Assembly (NCBI GenBank): GCA_017353825.1
Contig: JAFMSC010000227.1
Location: 1-6,980 of the forward strand
DNA length: 6,980 nt
Direction: 5' to 3'
Source of the DNA: Hyphomicrobiaceae bacterium
GTDB taxonomy: Bacteria > Pseudomonadota > Alphaproteobacteria > Rhizobiales > Hyphomicrobiaceae
Made by a program: the position numbers and the translations under genes
Part shown: positions 1-6,371 of the stretch, one piece after another
Position numbering within the stretch: position 1 is the stretch's first letter
Layout: the number at the start of each line of letters is the position of its first letter
Notes under the pieces: generated by a model
What the model was told of the DNA's origin: nothing
The model's input: only the letters and a program-made list of their open reading frames with translations
Database searches by the model: none

Positions 1-1
1 G

Positions 2-352
2 ATCAAGGCTGCTCGCGAGCTGTTCGACCAGATCGAATACCCCGTTCTCCTGCACTGCAAGTCTGGTGCGGACCGCGTGGGGCTGATGAGCGGGCTCTAC
101 CGGCTGTTCCGGGAGGGCGCGCCGGTTGAGGAGGCCAAGAAGGAGCTATCGCTCCGCTACGGGCACATCCGGCAGGCCGATACCGGCATTCTCGACCGCT
201 TCTTCGAGAAATACCTGGAGGACAACAAACAGCGGCCGATGCCGTTCATGCAATGGGTCGAGACCGTCTACGACCCCGACGCCCTGAAGCGCGACTTCCA
301 CTCGGCGGGCTGGGCTCGCCGCCTGGTGGACGAGATCCTCAAGCGCGAGTAG
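2..352 (+). CDS. Cysteine-dependent (dual-specificity type) protein phosphatase, C-terminal part
   Basis: The open frame enters from the left edge (first full codon at base 2) and gives the last 116 residues before a TAG stop at 350-352. The signature loop HCKSGADR lies at fragment residues 18-25 and fits the CX5R motif of tyrosine/dual-specificity phosphatases: Cys19 would be the nucleophile and Arg25 would bind phosphate. The preceding hydrophobic strand (YPVLLHC) and the following helix (VGLMSGLYRL) are as expected for this fold. The upstream general-acid Asp loop lies outside the window. A GTG at 77 could be mistaken for a start, but it would remove the catalytic Cys and Arg, so the true start is upstream of the window. 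The tail is charged and rich in aromatics, with no membrane segment. The substrate cannot be read from this; bacterial members of the fold act on phosphoproteins, phosphoinositides or lipid phosphates. The gene is convergent with psd, so the two are not in one operon. Confidence 0.85.
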   Translation: MKAARELFDQIEYPVLLHCKSGADRVGLMSGLYRLFREGAPVEEAKKELSLRYGHIRQADTGILDRFFEKYLEDNKQRPMPFMQWVETVYDPDALKRDFHSAGWARRLVDEILKRE

Positions 353-382
353 CGGGGGCCGCGTCAGACCCTCGCCGCCGAT

Positions 383-411
383 GTTTCCGATCTTGACTGC
401 TGCTCGGAAGC
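383..411. repeat. Inverted repeat between convergent phosphatase and psd genes
   Basis: TTCCGA at 385-390 is matched by TCGGAA at 404-409 across a 13-base loop, and the stem extends by a T-G wobble and a G-C pair to 383/411. A second short palindrome, GGGCC-T-GGCCC, follows at 413-423. Their place between two facing stop codons suits a bidirectional transcription end, but neither side has a run of T, so this is not a classical intrinsic terminator. It could be chance in GC-rich DNA. Confidence 0.3.
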
Positions 412-426
412 TGGGCCTGGCCCGAA

Positions 427-1329
427 TCACGGCAGCCGCATCAGCGCCTGGCCCATGTGCACGCGGGCGCCTTCCTCGATGCCGGGGCACAGGGTAAAGC
501 CGGCGGGGGCGAACACAATGATGGTGGAGCCGTGTTCGAACCATCCGAGCTCCTCGCCCTTCTTGAAGGCCGCATCGCAGGCGATGATGTTCGGCCCCTT
601 GTGTTTGAGGTTGAGCAGCACGTCGAGGAAGTGCAGGCGGATGCTGGCGACCAGGATGGCCGCCACGGGCACCAGCATGATAGGGTGGCCGGTGGCCGAC
701 AACCTGGTCCTGATCAGAGCCCGCTCGTTCTTGCAGAACAGCTTCTCGACGCGCTTCAGGGCGATCGGGTTGACGTTCCAGGTATCGCCGGAAATGTAGG
801 TCACCTGCTCGACCCGGCAGTCGTATGGGGCGTGGAACCGGTGGTACATGCTGGAGGTGAGGCGAAGCGTGGCGTAGTGCCCGTCGCGGAACACCTCGTC
901 CAGCTCGGGGCCGCCGAACAGCTCGCTGAGCGCATAGGGGAAGCCCTTCACCTGCAGCACCTCCGTGCCGGCCACCGGGCCGCAGGCGCCGACGATGGCG
1001 TCGCACGGGCTGACCAGGACCTCGATGTCGCCGTCGATCGGCCGCGCGCCTTCGCGCAATTCGCGCGTGAAGCAGTCGTGCATGCTCTTGAAGTGCGACG
1101 TCTTGGCCTCGCTCAGATCGAGGTCGGAGAACAGGCGCCAGACGCGGATCGAGAGGTCGCGCACCAGCGGCTGCTCGATCTTGCTGAACCAGCCCAGGAG
1201 CTGCGTGGCCAAGCGCCGCGGGATGCGGTTCGTCAGCAGGAAATTCACCTGCTCCTGTTGGGTGACCCGGGCCAGCAGGGATCGCAGCCTGGGTCTCGGC
1301 GTCATTTGCGTCGTCATTGGAGTCGTCAT
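427..1329 (-). CDS. psd: Phosphatidylserine decarboxylase proenzyme
   Basis: This 300-residue pyruvoyl enzyme decarboxylates phosphatidylserine to phosphatidylethanolamine on the cytoplasmic face of the inner membrane. The family's catalytic parts are visible. Asp110 lies in SPCDAIVG, and His163 and His166 lie in YHRFHAP (residues 162-168). The self-cleavage site HGST is at 266-269, where breakage between Gly267 and Ser268 would leave a beta chain of 267 residues and an alpha chain of 33 residues capped by pyruvate. Asp110, His166 and Ser268 match the Asp-His-Ser self-cleavage triad known from E. coli Psd. The length fits the longer E. coli-like class rather than the roughly 210-240-residue class common in alpha- and betaproteobacteria. 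The cleavage motif has His where E. coli has Leu (LGST). An in-frame TAA at 1348-1350 makes 1329 the furthest possible start; ATGs at 1317 and 1305 are alternatives. No pssA neighbour is present. It is divergent from the aminotransferase gene. Confidence 0.95.
   Translation of the reverse strand: MTTPMTTQMTPRPRLRSLLARVTQQEQVNFLLTNRIPRRLATQLLGWFSKIEQPLVRDLSIRVWRLFSDLDLSEAKTSHFKSMHDCFTRELREGARPIDGDIEVLVSPCDAIVGACGPVAGTEVLQVKGFPYALSELFGGPELDEVFRDGHYATLRLTSSMYHRFHAPYDCRVEQVTYISGDTWNVNPIALKRVEKLFCKNERALIRTRLSATGHPIMLVPVAAILVASIRLHFLDVLLNLKHKGPNIIACDAAFKKGEELGWFEHGSTIIVFAPAGFTLCPGIEEGARVHMGQALMRLP
1303..1329 (-). repeat. Three start codons in imperfect 12-base repeats at the psd 5' end
   Basis: Read on the minus strand, the first 27 bases of psd contain ATGACGACTCCA, ATGACGACGCAA and then ATG again, giving Met at residues 1, 5 and 9 (MTTPMTTQM). 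The repeat makes the true start uncertain. None of the three has a good Shine-Dalgarno sequence: the first has only AGG three bases upstream, and the other two follow repeat sequence. The segment precedes the conserved part of the protein, so any of the three starts would leave the enzyme intact. Confidence 0.6.
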
Positions 1330-1366
1330 GGGCCTGTCATAAAAGGGTTAGCTCGGGTGGATAGCG
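1330..1366. promoter_or_regulatory. Divergent psd / aminotransferase intergenic region
   Basis: Only 37 bases separate the two divergent start codons, so any promoters must overlap each other or extend into the coding regions. On the plus strand CATAAA at 1338-1343 matches four of six -10 bases, and GGGTGG at 1355-1360 is a passable ribosome binding site six bases before ATG 1367. On the minus strand TATGAC lies six bases before the psd ATG, a spacing that would give a nearly leaderless transcript. No good -35 box is visible for either direction, so the promoter assignment is tentative. Confidence 0.3.
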
Positions 1367-3118
1367 ATGGCAGCTATGGATTCGCAAGCGCTGACATACG
1401 CCCTCTACGGGCTTGCGGCCCTGGCGCTGGCTGCGGGCTTGGTGAAGTTGAAGCGGCGGCTTGAGCTGTCACTGGCAAAGCACCCCTCGCTGACCGGCCA
1501 CGCCCGTGTGGCCCGACGCATTGCGTCCCTGATCCCCTTCTATGAATACGACGACAGCTTGTTCTTCAACTCGGACGATGCGCCGCAAGACGTGGCAGCG
1601 CGGCGCCGGGCGGGGTTCGAGCGGCTGGCCCGGCTCTACGCGGAGCGCTTCGCCAAGACCAGGCTGGCAACCGCCAAGGTGAAGGAGCCGATCTCCGACC
1701 TCAAGTTCACCGAGGCCTATCGGGTGCCGTTCCAGTTCAGCCGACGGGTGCGCGAGAACCTCGGTGCCGGCACGTTCGTTGAGTCCTCCTCCGGGGTGAC
1801 GCTCACCGACCTCGACGGCAATCGCTTCTACGACCTCACGGGCTCGTACGGTGTCAACGCCTTCGGCTACGACTTCTATAAGGAGTGCATGGAGCGCGGA
1901 CTGGCGCGAACGCAAGCCCTGGGGCCGGTGCTCGGGTCGTATCATCCGCTCGTGGCCTACAACGTCGAGCGCATCAAGCAGATCTCCGGGCTCGACGAGG
2001 TGTCGTTCCATATGTCGGGCACCGAGGCCGTGATGCAGGCGGTGCGGCTTGCCCGCTATCACACGCGCCGTACGCATCTGGTGCGCTTTTCCGGGGCCTA
2101 CCACGGCTGGTGGGGCGACGTGCAGGCAGGCGTGGGCAACCCGCTGCCGGCACGCGAGACCTACACCTTGCGGGACATGTCGGCGCGGGCCCTCAAAGTG
2201 CTGCGCACGCGCCGCGATATCGCCTGCGTGTTGGTGAATCCGTTGCAGGCCATGCACCCCAACGCCAGCCCTGCCGCAGATTCGGCCCTGGTGGACAGCG
2301 CGCGCGCCGCGCACTTTGACAAGGCCCGTTACACCGACTGGCTCAAGCGCCTGCGCGCGGTGTGTACGCAGCGCGGCATCGTCCTGATCTTCGACGAGGT
2401 GTTCGTCGGATTCCGCCTGGCGCCCGGCGGGGCGCAGGAGTACTTCGGCGTGCGCGCCGACATGGTGACCTACGGCAAGACGCTGGGTGGCGGTTGGCCG
2501 GTGGGCGTCGTCTGCGGCCGCGCCGACCTCATGCAGCGCTTCCGCGAACACCGCCCGGCCGACATCTGCTTCGCGCGCGGGACCTTCAACACCCACCCCG
2601 GCGTGATGGGTGCCATGGCGGAGTTCCTGGAGCGCATCGAGGCGCCGGACATCCGCGAGCTCTACACCAACCTCGACGCCAAGTGGAACGGGCGCGCTGA
2701 GCGCCTCAATCGGCGCCTTGCTGAAGCGGGTGTGCCGGTGCGGGTGGCCAACATGTCGTCGATCTGGACCGTGCTCTACACCAGGCCGTCGCGCTACAAT
2801 TGGATGTTCCAGTTCTACCTGCGCGCCGAGGGCTTGGCGCTGAGCTGGATCGGTACCGGCCGCCTGATCTTCAGCCTCAACTACACCGAGGCCGACTTCA
2901 ACGCGGTGGCCGATCGGTTCGTTGTCGCCGCCAAGGCCATGGATGCGGACGGCTGGTGGTGGGCCTCCCCGGCGGCGAGCAACAAGGCGATCCGGCAGCG
3001 GATCTTGCGCGAAGTCCTGGCGCAACGCCTCATCGGCGGCGGGCGAGCGGCGGGAGCCGGAGCCCCGCCACATCCCTCACACGCCCTTCCGCCAGGCGGA
3101 TCAAGTCCGTCGGCGTGA
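1367..3118 (+). CDS. Membrane-anchored class III PLP-dependent aminotransferase (GSAM-like)
   Basis: The 583-residue protein has a class III aminotransferase domain at roughly residues 107-525, closest in wording to glutamate-1-semialdehyde 2,1-aminomutase. Visible PLP-site elements are MSGTEAVMQAVRLAR (216-230, phosphate binding), AYHG (244-247), IFDEVFVGFR (341-350, with Asp343 facing the pyridine nitrogen), TYGKTLGGG (368-376, with Lys371 the Schiff-base lysine) and RGTFNTHP (404-411). In front lie a hydrophobic helix at about 8-27, ending in a basic KLKRR stretch that suggests cytoplasmic placement of the enzyme, and some 80 further residues absent from ordinary GSAM of about 430 residues. 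The last 26 residues are a Gly/Pro/Ala/Ser-rich tail. An in-frame TAG at 1349-1351 makes ATG 1367 the first start; ATG 1376 is an alternative. True haem-pathway GSAM is soluble, so a different substrate, perhaps a lipid or acyl aldehyde/ketone, is my inference. The gene is divergent from psd. Confidence 0.88.
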   Translation: MAAMDSQALTYALYGLAALALAAGLVKLKRRLELSLAKHPSLTGHARVARRIASLIPFYEYDDSLFFNSDDAPQDVAARRRAGFERLARLYAERFAKTRLATAKVKEPISDLKFTEAYRVPFQFSRRVRENLGAGTFVESSSGVTLTDLDGNRFYDLTGSYGVNAFGYDFYKECMERGLARTQALGPVLGSYHPLVAYNVERIKQISGLDEVSFHMSGTEAVMQAVRLARYHTRRTHLVRFSGAYHGWWGDVQAGVGNPLPARETYTLRDMSARALKVLRTRRDIACVLVNPLQAMHPNASPAADSALVDSARAAHFDKARYTDWLKRLRAVCTQRGIVLIFDEVFVGFRLAPGGAQEYFGVRADMVTYGKTLGGGWPVGVVCGRADLMQRFREHRPADICFARGTFNTHPGVMGAMAEFLERIEAPDIRELYTNLDAKWNGRAERLNRRLAEAGVPVRVANMSSIWTVLYTRPSRYNWMFQFYLRAEGLALSWIGTGRLIFSLNYTEADFNAVADRFVVAAKAMDADGWWWASPAASNKAIRQRILREVLAQRLIGGGRAAGAGAPPHPSHALPPGGSSPSA

Positions 3119-3188
3119 TGGGCAAGCCGCATTGGAGGGCGCCGCCTGTGCCCCGATGCCCATTTGCGGCAGGCCGCGTACCGGATGC
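3119..3188. other. Convergent intergenic gap without a recognisable terminator
   Basis: Seventy bases lie between the stop of the aminotransferase gene and the stop of the RND transporter gene. The only clear fold-back is GCGG-CAGG-CCGC at 3166-3177, a four-base stem with a four-base loop and no T run on either side. Termination may be factor-dependent here, or the two transcripts may overlap. Confidence 0.5.
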
Positions 3189-6100
3189 TCATTCTCCAGG
3201 CCGGGGCGCCTCGGCGGCAGGCGCTGGGTGCTCGAAGCGGGCGGCGATCCAGCGGCACACTACGTAGAACGCGGGCGTGAACAGGAGGCCGAAGGCGGTG
3301 ACGCCGATCATGCCGGCGAACACCGCCGTGCCCATCGCCTGGCGCAGCTCGGCGCCGGCGCCGATCGCCCAGACCAGCGGCACCACGCCGAAGATGAAGG
3401 CCAACGACGTCATGAGGATCGGGCGCAGGCGCAGCTGGGCGGCCTCGGCCGCCGCTTGCCAGCGGTCGCGCCCGCGGTCCTCCAGCTGCTTGGCGAACTC
3501 CACGATCAGGATGGCGTTCTTGGCGGCGAGGCCGATCAGTACCACGAACCCGACCTGGGTGAGGATGTTGTTGTCCTGCCCGCGCAGGATCACGCCGGTG
3601 ATGGCGGCCACGAGGCACATCGGCACGATCAGGATCACGGCAAGCGGCAGGGTGAGGCTCTCGTATTGCGCCGCCAGGACCAGGAACACGAACACCACGG
3701 CCAGCAGGAAGGCGAAGATCGCCGTGTTGCCTGCCCTAAGCTGCTGGAAGGCGAGCGTGGTCCACTCGTAGCCGATGCCCTCGGGCAGCGTCTGCGCGGC
3801 CACGTTCTGCAGCGCGTCGATGACCTGGCCCTGCGAGGTCCCCGGCAGCGGCGAGGCGTCCAGCTCGGCCGCCGGATAGAGGTTGTGGCGCGGCACCCGG
3901 AATGGTCCCGTGATGCTGCGCACGGTGCTGAACGAGCCGAGCGGCACGGTCTGGCCGGTGCTGTTGCGCACGCGGATCTTCAGGACATCCCTGGAATCGA
4001 GACGGAACGGCGCGTCCGCCTGGGCGAGGACGCGGAAGGTGCGGCCCAGCAAATTGAAGTCATTGACGTAGGTGGAGCCGAGGAAGGTCTGCAGCGCGCC
4101 GAATACGTCCGATACGTTGACGTTGAGCATCTCCGCCTTAGTTCGGTCTATGTCGAGGTAGAGCTGCGGAGTGGACGTCTCGAACAGGGAGAACACCTGC
4201 GTGAGGCCCGGCAGCTGCGAGGCCTTGGCCACCATGTCGTTGACGGCCTTCTGCAGCGCCGCAGTGCCAATGCTTCTGCGGTCCTGGATCATCATGCGCA
4301 CGCCGCCCGCGGTACCGATGCCGCGCACCGGCGGAGGCGAGACCACCAGAACCAGTCCCTCCTGAATGGTCGATAGGCGCCGGAACATCGCCGCCTGGAT
4401 GGCCGGCGCCGACCGCTCCGGGTCGCGCGCGCGCTTCTCGAACGGTTCCTCCACGATGAAGACCGCGCCGGCGTTGGGCGCATTGGTGAAGGTGGCGCCG
4501 GAGAAGCCCACGATGTTGACCGCATGGGCGACGCCGGGCGTATCCAGCGCGATGTCCACCACCTTGCGGTTGACTTCGTCGGTGCGGGCAAGCGAGCTGC
4601 CTGGCGGCAGCTGCACGATGCCGATCAGATACCCCACGTCCTGGTTGGGGATGAAGCCCGCAGCGGTCCTGCGAAACTCGTTGAGGCCATAAGCCAGAAT
4701 GCCCGCGTAGGCGATCAGCATCAGCGCGGCGATGCGCACGATGCGGCGGGCGAGCCAGCCGTAGCCGCCGGCCAGCCCGTCGAACACCCAGTTGAAGGCG
4801 CGGAAGAAGCCCCGGATGGGCCAGGCCCACCAGGGTACCCGCGCGCGCTCGGTGTGCGGCCTGAGCAGCAGCGCGCACATGGCCGGCGACAGCGTGAGCG
4901 AGACGATGAGGGAGATGATGGTGGCGCCGGCGATGGTCAGCGCGAACTGGCGGTAGAACTGGCCGGAGATGCCGGTGATGAAGGCCGAGGGCACGAACAC
5001 CGCCGTCAACACCAAGGCGATGGCGACAAGTGCACCTCCCACCTCGTCCATGCTGCGCCGCGCCGCGTCGCGTGGGCTGAGGCCGGCCTCGATGTTGCGT
5101 TCCACGTTCTCCACCACCACGATGGCGTCGTCCACAACAATGCCGATGGCCAGCACCAAGCCGAACAGTGACAGGTTGTTCAGGCTGAACCCGAACAGGT
5201 CCATCACGAAGAAGGTGCCCACCAGCGACACGGGAATCGCGAGCAGCGGGATGATGGCCGCCCGCCAGGTCTGCAGGAACAGGATCACCACCAGCACGAC
5301 CAGGACGATCGCTTCCAAAATGGTGTCCCGGACGGCGTCGACCGACTGCTGGATGAACTCAGTGGGATTGTAGATGATGGCGTGCTTGAGCCCCCCCGGG
5401 AAGTCCTTGGCGAGCTCGTCCACTTTGGCCTTAACCTCGCGCGCGGCCTCAAGCGCATTCGTCCCTGGCTGCTGGAAGATGCCAAGGCCGATGGCCGGGT
5501 CGCGATCGAGGTAGGAGTTGGTGGTGTAGTCCTGTGCCGCCAGCTCCACCTTGCCGATGTCCCTGATGCGCACGACGGAGGTATCGGTCCGTTTGACGAC
5601 GATGTTGCCGAATTCGCCGGCGTCGGCGAGGCGCCCGAGCGTCTGCACGGCGATCTGGAAGGCGCCGGGCTGGTCCACAGGCGGCTGATTGAGTACGCCG
5701 GAGGCCACCTGCACGTTCTGGGCCTGCAGCGCGGCGACCACATCGCTGGCGGTGAGGCTCAGCGACTGTAGCCGGTCCGGGTCGAGCCACACGCGCATGG
5801 AGTAGTCGCGCACGCCGAACACCGTGATCGAGCCGACACCGTTGATTCGGCTGAGCACGTCGTTGATCTGCACCGTGGCGTAGTTGGAGATGAACAGCGT
5901 GTCGCGCGTCTTGTCGGGCGAATAGAGGTGCACGACCATCATCAGGTCGGGCGAGGCCTTGTTGACGGTGACGCCGATGTTGCGCACGTCCATCGGCACC
6001 CGCGGCAGCGCGGTCGAGACGCGGTTCTGCACCTGCACCTGGGCGATGTCGAGGTTGGTGCCGAGGTCGAAGGTGACGGCGATCGTGAAGCGCCCGTCTC

Positions 6101-6356
6101 CGGTCGCGTTCGATGAGATGTAGAGCATGTTTTCGACGCCGTTCACCTGCTGCTCGATGGGCGCGACAACGGTGTTGGCGACCACGTCGGCGCTTGCGCC
6201 GGGAAACTGGCCCGTCACGTTGACCGTGGGCGGCGCGATGTCCGGGAACTGGGCGACCGGCAGGCGAAAGAGGGACACGATCCCCAGGATGACGAACACG
6301 ACCGAGACGACGCCCGCGAAGATCGGCCGGTCGATGAAGAAGTGCGAGATGCGCAT
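3189..6356 (-). CDS. HAE1-family RND multidrug efflux transporter, inner-membrane permease
   Basis: This 1055-residue protein is full length for the AcrB/MexF family (AcrB has 1049). It exchanges protons for drugs or other hydrophobic compounds, as a trimer in the inner membrane. It opens with FFIDRPIFA, the usual start of the family. Membrane helices can be placed at about 10-30, 345-361, 365-388, 394-417, 438-460, 470-497, 540-557, 876-896, 901-923, 930-953, 978-998 and 1009-1036. Two large periplasmic loops, about 31-344 and 558-875, form the porter and docking domains. Proton-relay residues are present: Asp409-Asp410 in GIVVDDAIVVVENVERN, Lys946 in GLAAKNAILIVEF and Arg978 in RLRPILMTSLAF. 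GIGTAGG (679-685) corresponds to the glycine-rich switch loop. The hydrophobic-drug family (HAE1), not heavy-metal CzcA, is indicated by the DD motif and length. It starts 15 bases after the adaptor stop, with only a GGCGGG-like ribosome site, and is surely cotranscribed. The exact substrate cannot be told. Confidence 0.96.
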   Translation of the reverse strand: MRISHFFIDRPIFAGVVSVVFVILGIVSLFRLPVAQFPDIAPPTVNVTGQFPGASADVVANTVVAPIEQQVNGVENMLYISSNATGDGRFTIAVTFDLGTNLDIAQVQVQNRVSTALPRVPMDVRNIGVTVNKASPDLMMVVHLYSPDKTRDTLFISNYATVQINDVLSRINGVGSITVFGVRDYSMRVWLDPDRLQSLSLTASDVVAALQAQNVQVASGVLNQPPVDQPGAFQIAVQTLGRLADAGEFGNIVVKRTDTSVVRIRDIGKVELAAQDYTTNSYLDRDPAIGLGIFQQPGTNALEAAREVKAKVDELAKDFPGGLKHAIIYNPTEFIQQSVDAVRDTILEAIVLVVLVVILFLQTWRAAIIPLLAIPVSLVGTFFVMDLFGFSLNNLSLFGLVLAIGIVVDDAIVVVENVERNIEAGLSPRDAARRSMDEVGGALVAIALVLTAVFVPSAFITGISGQFYRQFALTIAGATIISLIVSLTLSPAMCALLLRPHTERARVPWWAWPIRGFFRAFNWVFDGLAGGYGWLARRIVRIAALMLIAYAGILAYGLNEFRRTAAGFIPNQDVGYLIGIVQLPPGSSLARTDEVNRKVVDIALDTPGVAHAVNIVGFSGATFTNAPNAGAVFIVEEPFEKRARDPERSAPAIQAAMFRRLSTIQEGLVLVVSPPPVRGIGTAGGVRMMIQDRRSIGTAALQKAVNDMVAKASQLPGLTQVFSLFETSTPQLYLDIDRTKAEMLNVNVSDVFGALQTFLGSTYVNDFNLLGRTFRVLAQADAPFRLDSRDVLKIRVRNSTGQTVPLGSFSTVRSITGPFRVPRHNLYPAAELDASPLPGTSQGQVIDALQNVAAQTLPEGIGYEWTTLAFQQLRAGNTAIFAFLLAVVFVFLVLAAQYESLTLPLAVILIVPMCLVAAITGVILRGQDNNILTQVGFVVLIGLAAKNAILIVEFAKQLEDRGRDRWQAAAEAAQLRLRPILMTSLAFIFGVVPLVWAIGAGAELRQAMGTAVFAGMIGVTAFGLLFTPAFYVVCRWIAARFEHPAPAAEAPRPGE

Positions 6357-6371
6357 CGCCCGCCCGCCGGA

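Noticed and set aside
77..352. Start of the phosphatase gene at GTG 77
   Set aside because: The frame is open to the left edge, and starting here would drop the catalytic HCKSGADR loop, which lies just upstream in the same frame.
457..1464. Plus-strand open frame of 335 codons opposite psd
   Set aside because: It overlaps the whole psd gene, whose catalytic motifs are intact, and also the start of the aminotransferase gene. Its product has no recognisable domain.
1469..3073. Minus-strand open frame of 534 codons opposite the aminotransferase
   Set aside because: The plus strand carries every PLP-site motif in order, while the minus-strand product is His/Arg/Gly/Val-rich and resembles no family. 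It is a GC-driven shadow.
1367..3118. Calling the aminotransferase hemL (haem-pathway glutamate-1-semialdehyde aminomutase)
   Set aside because: The protein is about 150 residues longer than HemL, has a membrane segment, and sits by no haem genes. Alphaproteobacteria usually make 5-aminolevulinate by the HemA condensation route, so the symbol would be misleading.
3166..3177. GCGG-CAGG-CCGC hairpin as a terminator for the convergent genes
   Set aside because: The stem is only four base pairs and neither flank has a T run, so it does not meet the standard for an intrinsic terminator.
2922..4376. Plus-strand open frame of 484 codons
   Set aside because: It lies antisense to the RND transporter, overlaps the end of the aminotransferase gene, and its product is a low-complexity Arg/Gly/Glu/His-rich sequence without any motif. 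Long antisense frames are expected in high-GC DNA.
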